Of a stretch of 64,000 nucleotides of DNA, positions 32,901 through 43,256 are shown one piece after another. Location: assembly GCA_949752795.1 (NCBI GenBank), contig OX457057.1:9910632-9974631 (forward strand), read 5' to 3'. The notes under the pieces are model-generated. The model did not search any database, had not been told where the DNA came from, and saw nothing but the letters and a program-made list of their open reading frames with translations. Both the position numbers and the translations under genes were made by a program. Position 1 is the first letter of the stretch. Each line of letters opens with the position of its first letter. The DNA is from Hyperoodon ampullatus (taxonomy: Eukaryota; Chordata; Mammalia; Artiodactyla; Ziphiidae).

Positions 32901-35900
32901 AACATTCCCAGATAAACAAAAGCTGAGGGAGTTCATTACCACGAGGGCTGCCCTACAAGAAATGCTAATGGGAGTCCTTGAAGTTGAAATGGAGAAATGC
33001 TAGACAGTAACTTGAAGCCATATGAAAATATAAAGACCTCTGGTAAAGATAAATACACAGACAAATATAAAAACCATTATTATAATTTTGGTTTGTAATT
33101 CCACTATTTTCTACATGATTAAAAAACCCAAGTGTATAAAAACAATTATAAATCCATGTTAATGTGTACACGGTAGATCAAGATGTAATTTGTGACATCA
33201 ATAACATAAAATGGGAGAGAGCAGAGCTCTAAAGGAGTGGAGTTTTTATTAATGAGTTAAGGCAAGTTAGTATCAATTTAAAATAGACTGTTACAAAGCA
33301 CAGCTAACATCATACTCACGCAAAAGAATGAAGTTGGACCCTTACCTCACACCATATTAAAAAATAAATTCAAAATGGATCAAAGACCTAGATACAAGAC
33401 CTAAAACTATAAAACTCTTAGAAGAAAACATAGAAGAAAAGCTGCATGACCTTGAATTTAGCAGTGATTTCTTGGATATGACACCCAAAACATAGGCAAC
33501 AAGAGAAAAAAATAGATTGGACTTCATCAAAATTAAAAACTTTATGCATCAAAGAACTCTATCAACACTATCAACAGAGTGAAGGCAGGATCTTGAAGAG
33601 AGATATTTGCACATTCATGTTCTCAGCAGCATTATTCACAGGAACTGAAAGGTAGATGTAATCCAATGACGAATGAATGGATAAACAAAATGGAGCATGT
33701 ACATACAATGGAATATTACTCAGTCTTTAAAAGAAAATTATGACACATGCTACCGTGTAGATAAAACTTGAAGACACTATGCTAAGTGAAATAAGTCAGT
33801 CACCAAAAGACAAATACTGTACACTTCCACTTATCTGAGGTACATAGAGTACTCAAATTCATAGAGACAGAAAGTAGAAAGATGGTTGCCAGGGGCTGAG
33901 GGAGGGGAGATTGGGGAGTTGTCGCTTAATGGGGACAGAGTTTCAGTTTGAGAGGATGAAAAAGTCCTGGAAATGGAGGGTGGTAGTGGTTGCACAACAG
34001 TGTTAACGTACTTAATGCTACTGAACCACACACTTAAAAATAGTTAAAATGGAGGCTTCCCTGGTGGCACAGTGGTTGAGAGTCCGCCTGCTAATGCAGG
34101 GGACACAGGTTCGTGCCCCAGTCCGGGAAGAGCCCACATGCCGCGGAGCGGCTGGGCCCATGAGCCATGGCCACTGAGCCTGCGCATCCGGAGCCTGTGC
34201 TCCACAACGGGAGAGGCCACAACAGTGAGAGGCCCGTGTACCGCAAAAAAAAAAAAAAAAAAAAAAAAAGTTAAAATGGTACATTTTATTATGCATATTT
34301 TACCACAATGAATTTCAAAAAAAAATCAACCACAAAAATGTAATAAAATGGGGGAAAGAAAGAGTAGAGTTGGGAAGAGTGAGCAACAAAGGAGAAAAAG
34401 AAAAGGAGGAGTCAAGCAGGAGGGAGGAGTCAAGCAGGAGGGAGGAGTCAAGCATGAGGGAGAGAGAGGAGAGAACAGAAACAGGAGCGACCATGAGGTA
34501 TGGTCAGGTGACACCAAAACAGCTTTCCCAAGGGCTCTTGGGGGGTTTGCCAAGTCCCTGAGCACACTCCTTTTCAAGTACTGGAAGGGAGCAGGGCACA
34601 ATTAAGCCTGTGCTGTGCAGGATGCCCGGGGTCCATATTTACCCTTTTTCTGCCCAGCTTCCAATGGTTGGGAGCTGAGGGGATGCAGCAGAAGTTTGAG
34701 AAGGGGCGTCACAGAAACTGTCCTGAGTATTTGGTCTTTTTCAGTTCACCAAGGCCACTGAGAAAACACCCCAGACCATTTACAGAAAAGAGTATATCCC
34801 CTTCCCAGACCACAGACCGGACCAGATCTCCAGGTGGTACAGCAAGAGGAGAGTTGAGGTAAGAGGGCTCGGGACCCCCCACTCGGGCCTGACTCCCTCC
34901 CAGTGCTCAGGAGACACTAACAGCCAGACTCTTTCTAGACCCATTTCCCTCTTAGAAACTCAGGAGTAACCTCATTAAATACCCTCCCCAGCCAGGGGGC
35001 TGCCAATGTCATTTACCCTTATTTACTGGGTGGACAGATATCAGTCTAATCTCAAGCTGGTAGCATTCCCCTTGGCTGGTATCCCAGCACTTTCCTGGGC
35101 CATTTCCCCCATTCCTTCACACTTTTCCAACAGGGTGCAGGCAAAGAATATGGGAAACAAACAAAGGTAAGTGTTCAATTAAGGTGAATGTAGTCAGGAA
35201 TCACACAAAGGACTCCAAAAGTTAAGTGGTGGTGATGTTTGAACAGACAGTGTTTGTAGCAGCTATGCCCAGGCGTCCTGTTCTTTTGTATGAAAAGTCA
35301 AGGACCGTTCAGTGCACTCTCACTTGTTGGGTGCCTGTTCGTGAGTGTGGCTGTGTTCCAGGCTTTCAGAACAGGGATTAGGGCACTGCAACCTCAGAAC
35401 ATGCCTTCCACGCCCAAGAGCAGGCATTTGAGACATTTATCAAATTAGGTGAGAGTGTGCCAGAGGCTCAGAGATCCTGGCCCTTCCAGGAACAGGAGAG
35501 AAAGCCTCTTCCTATATCAACCCTCATGGATACTTCCCACCAGGCTCAGCCTGGAGAGAATAAGCTTGTAGGTGCTCACCCACTGGGTGCACAACTATGC
35601 CCTGTCCCCACCATGATCTGGGTGTTCCCCCAAGTTATTTCTTCTACCAGCCTGCTGCGCATAGAGATGATTTCTGTCCCCTCACTCCCACCCCACATAA
35701 CCCTACCTTTGCCTAAATTCAGGGTGGGGGGCAGGGAGGCACAGAATGAGGGATGGACATCCTTCAGGATGGAGGATTTTAGAGCTGGAAGGGACCCAAG
35801 GGATTGTCCAGCTCAGCACCCTCATTTTCAGATAAAATGTGCCCAAGGGTGGCGAGTGACTTGTATGAAGCTGTGTAGCCTGTCGGTAAGGGACTGAACA

Positions 35901-38900
35901 GGGAGCTGCTCAGCAAATCAAGAAATCAAGCAAAGAGTCTCCTCAGATCCCCTTTTTACCACCTGCCAGAGTGGACTCTTCAACTTCTGCATTTGGGGAT
36001 TCATGTCAGTATAAACAGTGACAGATTTTCAGTTCTGTGCTAGCATCCCTGGACCATGATAGCATCTCTGGTTTGTGCTGTCATATCTGGGTCACACTGC
36101 ATGGTCCTCGGACCATGCTGATGCTTTGGTGCTGCCAGCCATTAACATTAGTGTGCACTGAAGACACAAACAATTTTTTTTTTTTTGTACACGGGCCTCT
36201 CACTGCTGTGGCCTCTCCCGTTGCGGAGCACAGGCTCTGGATGCGCAGGCTCAGCGGCCATGGCTCACGGGCCCAGCCACTCTGCGGCATGTGGGATCTT
36301 CCCGGACCTGGGCACAAACCCATGTCCCCTGCATGGGCAGGCGGACTCTCAACCACTGCGCCACCAGGGAAGCCCAGACACAAACATATTTTAATACAAG
36401 GAGGTCAAAATTAGAACCCACAATCCTAACCATATCCTAACCATCAACGTACATAAGGCATTTAGCCTAGCTCTCAATACACCTTTGGTGCCCTTTCTTA
36501 AAGACATTTGTTGTCCCATCACAAACCCTGGTGAATGGATAACCACACATACATAGAGTCTGGATAAAATTAAGATACCTCCTCCAACACATACACAAAA
36601 GAGAATCCAGCAATTGGATATTCGTTCCTAGGGATTCTGTTCAAATAGCCTGTTTGTGTGCTGAGGACACTGGACACAGCATCGCTGCTTCAGTTCTGTT
36701 AGCTCCTCTGTGGGCTCCATCCTGTGCTCCCCTACTGGCACAGCTTCCATTTCCATCTCCCTCCCCACTTTACTCTTCTCCCTTTGGCAAATGCTGCAAC
36801 TGCTCTTCAAATTGACCATGGAGTTTGTATCCCCTAGGCAGGTGTTTTAATCATGTTTTTTATTTTCTGTATTTTACTTTGATATTTTAGGGGCCTTGCT
36901 AGTCCTGGAGAGGCTGCCCCTCCCTCCCCTAATTCCTAGGGGCAGTAAACAACTGCCCTCATGCCTTTCAGATGCAAACCCACCAATCCAGAGACCATCC
37001 CTCCAATCACCTCCTTTATCTAATGCTCACATGCGAGGCCAATATTCCCCACTCCAGGACCAGGCAGTGACAACCAGAGACACCCTGAATTTATTCAAAC
37101 TGTGCAGTCCTACACTTCTCAAACATGCCTACCCTGCTTTGCCCATTCCTTTGTGGGAAAGCACACTGAGGGCTCTGGGCCATGTTCTGTCTTCAGTCCT
37201 TCTGACTCCTGATTGACCCTTGTGCTTCCCATGTGGTCCTGTGCGATGGGACATGCCCCCTCCTCTTGGGAATTGTAAGTGATAAACTCTTCTTTCAAAG
37301 GCAGTTGTCTCTATGTCTGTCAGCGTACCGTACCTGATCAAAACAAAAATCCTGTGTGCATGGTCAAGATAGCTGAGAACCCCTCCAACTTGCTTTCCCT
37401 GACCTTGGAAATATACCCAGACACCTGGTGATGTGGACCTTGGGAGCCCCTGCTTAATGTCTGTGCCCATCCCCCTTTGTCTCCTTCTGGCATTGTGATC
37501 TGACGGATTTATGGAACCACCACTTGAAATATTTGGTGCAGCCGGTGTTTTTAGGCCATAGTAGGTACAGACCTCCCCACTACTCCAGACAAGAGGATGA
37601 GCATGGAAATCCACATTATCTTCCCTGTAAAACAGCCCAGTCCTCTAGGATTCCCTTTTAGGTCCAAGAGGATTTTCTTAGGAAAAGCACTGATTCAGGC
37701 AAACGTCCCAGAGTCGGGAGAACACGGCTTTCTTCTCCCTGTAAATAGCTCCCCACCAAAGAAATCACTCCCTGAGTTGCCAGCTGAGGGAGACATAAAT
37801 CCTTTGCAGGAGAAGGCAATTTATGGAGCTTTCTCTGACTCTTCCCATAGTAACTGATTGAAATAGAAGGTGCAGACATCAGGCTCGGCATTTAACCTCT
37901 TTCACTTGCCATGGAAATCGGCACTTGGAAGGATGAGACTTGAGACAAATCAAAGGGGGTAATTTCAGATCACAAGGGCATGCAATGAGATGGCTTGGAC
38001 TCTCCCTATTCAGCTGGGTATCCTGACTTTCATTTTACTGCATCCCCCTAGCTCCTTCTCGGGATGAGTTGTCTTGGCATAGGCTGGGAGCTCCTCACAC
38101 AGAGAACTGACTGAAGCTGAGGTGGGATGTGTGTTTGAAGGTGAACTGCGTCATGGTGGGCAGACAAGTGTGTTTCCTGTTGGTGGCTCCCAGGGCTCAG
38201 GCAGCCACACTCCCATGGGGGCCTCCTCTCCTTCAGCACCACAGATCTCCATGGCAGGCAGATTCTGTCTCCAGCCACAGCCAGGTGGATGCCTTCCTCT
38301 GATTGGTAACATGTGTCTGTCTTTCCAGGGGCTCCCGTACAAACACCTGATCACCCACCACCAGGAGCCCTCGCACCACCATCTGATCAGCACGTACGAC
38401 GACCATTACAACCGGCATAACTATAACCCAGGCTTGCCCCAGCTCCGCACATGGAGTAGACATAAGTTGCTGTGGCTCCCAGAGAAAGCTGACTTCCCCC
38501 TTCTCGGTATTTTTATAATTCGGGATCACCCCCTTTATTGGGCTCTAAAGGGTTCATAACTGCATAGGGCTGAGGTGTGCCCACCTGGTGTGGAAGAACC
38601 TCACAGGTGACCCGGACTCCAGAAGAGCATTAGAATGAGAAGATAGGGAAAGAGTCCTATTTACCCTCCAGGCCACCTGCCCTCTCCCTGTGTTGCTGGA
38701 TGATGTTGCTGTGTGATGAAACTGTCACCTGCAGCACCATGTTTACCTGGAGCACAGGTGGTGGGGGGCAGTGTCACTGCACACTCAAATCCATCATCCA
38801 CTTCATAAATACTAACTGAGTAATCCCCAGGTGCCATGCCCTACTGTAGCACCTGGGGACACAGCAGTGACAGATAGGGAGGAATTCCTGCCCTCAGGGA

Positions 38901-39908
38901 ATTGACACCCTCATGAAGAGACACACAAGACATCATTAATGAATAAGGTAACCTAAGATCCAGTGCACTGCACCGGGATATGTGGTAGGAAGAAAAGAAA
39001 ACGGGTAGTGGAGAGACAGTGAGGCAGGTATATTGATTGTCATTTGGATGGGATGACAAAGGATGGTCTTTCTGGAGGAAATAACTGAGTTGAGAAGGAG
39101 GGAGCCATGCAGGAATTGGAGGGAAGAACATCCCAGGGGAGGCAATAGCGAGTGACAAAGCTGCAAAGCAGGGGTAAAGGAAGTCCAGGTAGGGGCTCAT
39201 AGGCCACAATAAGGAGTGTGGATTTTGTCCTTCCCTCAGTAACAAGACTTTGCACAGATTTACCAGGAGAGTGCCTTGATTTGATTTACATTTCAAACTT
39301 CTCCCCTATCCTTTGCACTTATCTTTTTATGGAGAGTGAGCGGCTTGTCACAACGCATTACTTTGCAAGGGTTTCTCTCAAGGTCACTCTCGCAAGCTCA
39401 CGCTGCTCCCTTCCCTACTGGGGTGGGGCAGTTATTATCCAGGAACTGATGGGGCCACCTTCAATCAGGTCATGGGGCTGAATTTTCCAAGGCTTCTCAC
39501 AGTGCCTGGTCCCTCCTAGGTACACAGGGAGCAGGCCACACCCTGAGGCTCTCGGGGGTTGGCAGGACCACCACCCTCCTGCAAGCCTCCTTCTCTTCTC
39601 TGGTGCACGGCCAGCCTAGCTCCCTGGGAGAACCTGCAGGGTCCAACCAACCATTCTCGTGTCCCACCAACCCTGGCCTCCTCCTCTAAGCCCTTTTCAC
39701 CCAGACTCTGGTTTGCCTTGCAGCTCCCCCTACAAACTACGGACTCTATGAGCAGTTGAAGCAGAGATGGCACCCATCACCCGAGGCCACCTGGAGGGAG
39801 AGCATTTACACTTCTTCCTGCCCCAAACCACCTTCTGGTGCTACGTCTCGGCGGGAGCATGCGATTCCAGGGCCTCCCCGTCGCCCGCAGCCTGTTCCAC
39901 ACTCCTGA
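29804..39908 (+). CDS. CFAP107: CFAP107 (C1orf158), ciliary microtubule inner protein; 4 exons, intact
   Basis: CDS join 29804-29917, 34745-34858, 38329-38506, 39724-39908: 591 bases, 196 codons plus TGA at 39906-39908, close to the human length (about 194). All introns are GT-AG and phases agree. Conserved stretches: STPSWNIEAKYSTRVLTGNW (residues 13-32), YIPFPDHRPDQISRWY (55-70), then GLPYKHLITHHQEP and ISTYDDHYNRHNYNPGLP in exon 3, LLWLPEKADFPLL, and APPTNYGLYEQLKQR at the start of exon 4. The protein is known as a microtubule inner protein in the lumen of axonemal doublets of motile cilia and sperm tails. There is no signal peptide or membrane span. Start chosen at 29804 because the homology begins there and -3 is A; an upstream in-frame ATG-less stretch is untranslated. 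It lies between AADACL3 and a PRAME gene as in human. Confidence 0.96.
29918..30844. other. CFAP107 intron 1, 5' part
   Basis: Unassigned intronic sequence before the old L1. Open frames here (30126-30386, 30525-30857) show no family resemblance. Confidence 0.5.
31460..31480. repeat. Short (CA)n run
   Basis: About nine CA units, ending in gcgc, within the old L1 region. Confidence 0.8.
31804..32140 (+). mobile_element. CHR-1-type (long) SINE, sense, 10-bp TSD
   Basis: tRNA-like head 'ctggtggtgcagtggttaag' and B-box-like 'gggttcaatccc', long body with 'cgcaactagagaaagcccac', (AAAT)n tail. Flanked by 'acctgtctta' at 31794-31803 and 32141-32150. Confidence 0.94.
34053..34268 (+). mobile_element. 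CHR-2-type SINE, sense, 11-bp TSD
   Basis: 'aggcttccctggtggcacag' head, 'gcccatgagccatggccact' body, 'gaggcccgtgtaccgc' end and a poly-A of about 25. Perfect repeat 'agttaaaatgg' at 34042-34052 and 34269-34279. It sits in the L1 3'UTR in CFAP107 intron 1. The perfect A-tail suggests youth. Confidence 0.95.
34404..34460. repeat. 18-bp minisatellite, three copies
   Basis: Unit aggaggagtcaagcagga-like, with 'gtcaagca' starting at 34411, 34429 and 34447, exactly 18 bp apart. The third copy has one change (catg for cagg). Confidence 0.9.
34461..34744. other. CFAP107 intron 1, 3' end
   Basis: Unique-looking intronic sequence ending in polypyrimidine tract and acceptor tttttcag at 34744. Confidence 0.6.
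34745..34858 (+). CDS. CFAP107: CFAP107 coding exon 2
   Basis: 38 codons, FTKATEKTPQ to ...WYSKRRVE, containing the best conserved motif YIPFPDHRPDQISRWY. Phase 0 on both sides; donor gtaaga at 34859. Confidence 0.95.
34859..36172. other. CFAP107 intron 2, 5' part
   Basis: Mostly unassigned. 35760-35890 ('ttttagagctggaagggacc', 'accctcattttcagataaaa') is an old mammalian interspersed repeat of MIR-like type. The open frame 35457-35897 includes it and is not coding. Confidence 0.45.
36173..36375 (-). mobile_element. CHR-2-type SINE, antisense, 11-bp TSD
   Basis: Poly-T, 'cgggcctctcactgctgtgg', ending 'gcgccaccagggaagccc'. Perfect repeat 'agacacaaaca' at 36162-36172 and 36376-36386. In CFAP107 intron 2. 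Confidence 0.95.
36376..36879. other. CFAP107 intron 2, middle
   Basis: No recognisable feature. Confidence 0.4.
36880..37590 (+). mobile_element. Possible old endogenous-retroviral LTR and leader
   Basis: LTR-like architecture: C-rich start, a possible polyA region 'gtaagtgataaactcttctt' at 37275, 'aaaggcagttgtctctatgt' after it, and then a leader-like stretch. No viral coding sequence is open here. Boundaries and family are not established. An ancient, inert copy if correct. Confidence 0.35.
37591..38328. other. CFAP107 intron 2, 3' part
   Basis: Unassigned. Ends with the acceptor ctttccag at 38321-38328. Confidence 0.5.
38329..38506 (+). CDS. CFAP107: CFAP107 coding exon 3
   Basis: 178 bases, starts GLPYKHLITHHQEP, ends ...LPEKADFPLL plus one base of an Ala codon (phase 1). 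The donor gtattt at 38507 is weaker than consensus, but the phase fits exon 4 exactly. Confidence 0.95.
38507..38799. other. CFAP107 intron 3, 5' part
   Basis: Unassigned intronic sequence. Confidence 0.45.
38800..39290 (-). mobile_element. L2 LINE, antisense (CFAP107 intron 3)
   Basis: 'cctggggacacagcagtgac', 'ggaattcctgccctcaggga', 'gaagaacatcccaggggagg', 'aaggagtgtggattttgtcc' follow the antisense L2 order over nearly 500 bp. The minus-strand open frame 38841-39296 is a shadow of it. Confidence 0.72.
39291..39723. other. CFAP107 intron 3, 3' part
   Basis: Unassigned; ends in gccttgcag acceptor at 39723. Confidence 0.5.
39724..39908 (+). CDS. CFAP107: CFAP107 coding exon 4 with stop
   Basis: Starts APPTNYGLYEQLKQR and ends ...PQPVPHS then TGA at 39906-39908. 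The C-terminal half (Pro/Arg-rich, EHAIPGPPRRP) is less conserved, as usual for this gene. Confidence 0.93.
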
Positions 39909-40107
39909 GAACTGTCACCCCATCACAGCACAGGTGGAATCACATGGAGACCCACCACACTGTCGGACCTGTCAGACAGCAGGGGCCTGCAGATACTTCC
40001 AGAGTTTTAAATCAGGCCCACCTGAGTGGCCCTTGGAATCATGGGCTGTGTTTTATACGTTCCACCCCTCCTCCAAACCCACAGGTTCCTTTCTTTTCCA
40101 GCCCACA

Positions 40108-40113
40108 AATAAA
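40108..40113 (+). terminator. CFAP107: CFAP107 polyadenylation signal
   Basis: AATAAA 200 bases after the stop codon, in 'cccacaaataaagccctttg'. It is the first canonical signal downstream and at a plausible distance. Confidence 0.7.
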
Positions 40114-40189
40114 GCCCTTTGACACAAGGAGTGTCATGTATGTGCAGAAGACAGACTTGAATGTCAAGAGTAACTGGAAGAACGCATAA

Positions 40190-40245
40190 GTTCCCATATT
40201 TCACACAAGGGGAAACTGAGGCCCAGAGAGGTAACATGACTCCAA
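40190..40245 (-). repeat. MIR fragment, antisense
   Basis: 'aggggaaactgaggcccaga' and 'gaggtaacatgactccaag'; a short antisense MIR core piece. Confidence 0.55.
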
Positions 40246-40259
40246 GTTCTCACAACTCG

Positions 40260-40830
40260 GTACATATCCTCCAGGAATGTTTCCTGAATGAATGAGTGAC
40301 ATGAGGGATGGGGAGTAGAGGAAGGGTGGGTAGGAGACATACGAGACAGCGGACGTGGAGCCAGCGGGCCTCCTCACGCCTCCTGCACCATCCGTTCATC
40401 CCACAAACATCCACTGGGCCGTGGTCAAGGCAGCCCCTGGCCTCACAGCCTTCAGCCTCACAGCCTTCTGTCCAGCAGGAAAGGGATGTTGAATGCATCC
40501 CTTTCCTGCGTTCAGGAGAGGGTGATGTTGGGGGACAGGCTTACAGAAGTGAGGACCTTGGGGGCCAGTAGGTCATAAGGGAGATCACTGGGGTTGTGCT
40601 GAGCTAAAGGGGTGCATGCGAGCAGTAATGGGGGCATGGAGACATGACCTGGTGAGCGAGGGCTTCCCTGAGGAGGGGACGTTTAGGCTGAGACTAGAAT
40701 GCTGAGAGGGATGAACCAGGTGCAAGGACAGGTGGAGAGGGAGGACAGGGTGGCTCAGGCTGCAGGAACGGCATATGTGAGGCTTCGAGTTGGGAAGGAA
40801 CTTGGCAGGTTTGTTAAAGGTCCAGAAAGG
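40260..40830 (-). mobile_element. L2 LINE, antisense
   Basis: 'ggaatgtttcctgaatgaat' near 40274, 'cttccctgaggaggggacgt' near 40663, 'acttggcaggtttgttaaag' near 40800. Diverged; the middle is uncertain. Confidence 0.55.
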
Positions 40831-40837
40831 TGGTATA

Positions 40838-41270
40838 CTAGTTCTTATTGCTGCTGTAACAAATACCACAGACTTACTGTCCTAAAGTAACACAAGTTTA
40901 TTCCCTTACAGCTTTAGAGGTGAGAAATTCACAGCAGATTCTTGGGGCTGTGTTCCCTCTGGAAGCTGTAGGGGTCAATTCTTTCCTTGCCTTTTCCTGC
41001 TACCAGGGGACACCTACATTCCTTGGCTCGTGTCCCCTCCCTCCATTTCTAGACCCAGCAGTGTAGCATCTTCTTTCCTCTCTGTCTCCCTCTCTAAGGA
41101 TCTTTCTGATTATGTGAGGCTCACTGGATAACCCAGCGTCATCCCCCATCTCAAAATCCTTCATCACAACTGCAAAGTCCCTTTTGAATATAAATGAACA
41201 TATTCACATGTTCCAGGGATGAGGATGTGGACACTTTGGGGGAGCATGACTCATCTGCAGCCTGGATGCC
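40838..41270 (-). mobile_element. MLT1-type (ERVL-MaLR) solo LTR, antisense
   Basis: Antisense order of MLT1 LTRs: 'attgctgctgtaacaaatac', 'gtttattcccttacagcttt', 'ctgtgttccctctggaagct', 'cacatgttccagggatgagg', ending near 'tgactcatctgcagcc'. An ancient solo LTR with no coding content. Confidence 0.82.
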
Positions 41271-41437
41271 ACGCAGGAGTTCTCTGGGCTCAGTACATGT
41301 TCCATCACTTATCCCTCGATCCATCTAATCCTTTCCAGGCAGTTGAGATGGTGGAGGGACAATGGTTGGGGGTGGAGGTGGGACTGAGTGGATCCCAGAG
41401 CCCATGGATGCACATACGTGGTCAGCGTTCCATGAGC

Positions 41438-41439
<2 letters not shown>

Positions 41440-41476
<37 letters not shown>
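41440..41476. repeat. (CA)n microsatellite
   Basis: About 18 perfect CA units, directly visible. Confidence 0.97.
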
Positions 41477-41478
<2 letters not shown>

Positions 41479-41769
41479 CTAAAAAGTGGCTGTTAACACT
41501 GTAGTGACCGGAAGTAGTTGAGCCGGATTACTAAGCGTTCAAAAGTCAGACGAAAACATTGCTACCAGATTAACAATTGGGCTGCACAACCAATAGCAGT
41601 AGCCTGATTGGTGGGGGATTTCCCTACCTTCTGAAAATGAGTGGAAAGGAAGGAGGAATCCAGCCAGAGAGGATGTTTTTCCTACATCACTGCCTCATGT
41701 GGATGCTCAAAGTGAGGCGGCTCAGCATCCCTGGCAGATGTGGTGGGTGTTTGGGGAGGTGCTTATTAA
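41477..41769. other. Unassigned intergenic sequence
   Basis: No recognisable feature. Confidence 0.4.
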
Positions 41770-41910
41770 AACACCAGTGTTGGTCCCACCCTCTGAGTTT
41801 CTGGATCAGTCAGACTGGGGTGGGCCCAAGAAGTCACTTTTAGAACAAGTTCTCAGGTGATGCTGATGCTGCTAGTTTGGGGGCCCACACTGGGAACCAC
41901 TGTAGTAGGT
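41770..41910 (-). mobile_element. MER20-like hAT MITE, antisense
   Basis: 'ctgagtttctggatcagtca', 'gttctcaggtgatgctgatg', ending 'ctgggaaccactg', the antisense MER20 order. Named from memory. Confidence 0.65.
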
Positions 41911-42089
41911 AGTGCTACTCCACTTTTATTTTATCTGTGCGGTTTTTGGAATAACATTCTGCAGAGAAAACAACATAGTAAACATCTGAACCTCATGTTT
42001 TTCATGCTTCCTCCTGTTAGAGAGGAGCCTAAGACTCCAGTATTTTATTACAGGGCTTAAAGTGGGCAGTGCAGTGTCGGGTGCTGGAA

Positions 42090-42210
42090 CAGCATAGAGC
42101 AGTATTCAAGAGCACTGACAAACAGGGCTTCCAGTTCTACCACTTATAGGCTGTGTGCCTTGGAAGAAGTTACTGCTCCTCTCTGAATCTATCTGTCTCT
42201 CTACTGAATG
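42090..42210 (+). repeat. MIR SINE, sense (5' half)
   Basis: 'cagtattcaagagcactgac', 'ccacttataggctgtgtgcc', 'gttactgctcctctctgaat' in MIR order. Confidence 0.65.
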
Positions 42211-42261
42211 GGTACCATATAATCTCTAACTCAGATAAAAACACTGAGTCCCAATATCAAA

Positions 42262-43256
42262 AAAACAACCCAATCCAAAAATGGACAGAAGACCTAAATA
42301 GACATTTCTCCAAAGAAGATATACAGATTGCCAACAAACACATGAAAAGATGCTCAACATTGCTAATCATTAGAGAAATGCAAATCAAACCTACAATGAA
42401 GTATCACCTCACACCACTCAGAATGGCCATCATCAAGAAATCTACAAACAATAAATGCTGGAGAGGGTGTGGAGAAAAGGGAACCCTCTTGCATTTTTGG
42501 TGGGAATGTAAATTGATACAGCCACTATGGAGAACACTATGGAGGGTCCTTAAAAAACTACAAATAGAACTACCATATGTCCCAGCAATCCCACTACTGG
42601 GCATATACCCTGAGAAAACCATAATTCAAAAAGAGTCATGTACCACAATGTTCATTGCAGCTCTATTTACAATAGCCAGGACATGGAAGCAACCTAAGTG
42701 TCCATCGACAGATGAATGGATAAAGAAGATGTGGCACATATATACAATGGAATATTACTCAGCCATAAAATGAAATGAAATTGAGTTATTTGTAGTGAGG
42801 TGGATGGACCTAGAGTCTGTCATACAGAGTGAAGTAAGTCAGAAAGAGAAAAACAAATACCGTATGCTAACACATATATATAGAATCTAAAAAAACAAAC
42901 AAAAATGGTCATGAAGAACCTAGGGGCAAGATGGGAATAAAGACACAGACCGACTAGAGAATGGACTTGAGGATATGGGGAGGGGAAAGGGTAAGCTGTG
43001 ACAAAGTGAGAGAGTGACATGGACATATATACACTACCAAGTGTAAAATAGCTAACTAGTGGGAAGCAGCCGCATAGCACAGGGAGATCAGCTCGGTGCT
43101 TTGTGACCACCTAGAGGGGTGGGATAGGGAGGGTGGGAGGCAGATGCAAGAAGGAGGAAATATGGGGATGTATGTATATGTATAGTTGATTCACTTTGTT
43201 ATACAGCAGAAACTAACACACAATTTAAAGCAATTATACTCTAATAAAGTTGTTAA
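42262..43256 (+). mobile_element. 5'-truncated L1, sense (ORF2 C-terminus plus 3'UTR type A)
   Basis: ORF2 C-terminal frame is open 42268-42773: [53 protein letters not shown], then a stop after YYSAIK. Followed by a 3'UTR with 'gctaactagtgggaagcagc' and a polyA-type end 'ctctaataaagttgttaaaa' at 43240. Flanks share only a short 'aatatca', so the TSD is weak. Better preserved than most L1s here. Confidence 0.9.

Larger units (their letters stand above)
30845..34325 (+). mobile_element. Old L1 (L1M-type), sense, in CFAP107 intron 1; most of ORF2 deleted
   Basis: Begins with a 5'UTR landmark ('gaaagatggcagactaagaa' at 30862), runs through ORF1-like A-rich sequence (32150-33000: 'atggctgaaaacttcccaaa', 'gcaaaactctacttcaaaaa'), then jumps to the ORF2 3' end (33360-33560 'atggatcaaagacctagata', 33700 'caatggaatattactcagtc') and 3'UTR to about 34325. 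Thus 5' and 3' ends are present but most endonuclease and RT sequence is gone. Two SINEs interrupt it. Stops throughout. Confidence 0.78.

Noticed and set aside
1150..41476. Tandem repeats that might suggest a CRISPR array
   Set aside because: They are (CA)n, (TA)n and an 18-bp minisatellite without spacers; the DNA is mammalian.
42153..42773. 206-codon open frame
   Set aside because: The C-terminal part of L1 ORF2 preceded by unrelated MIR sequence; a chance fusion.
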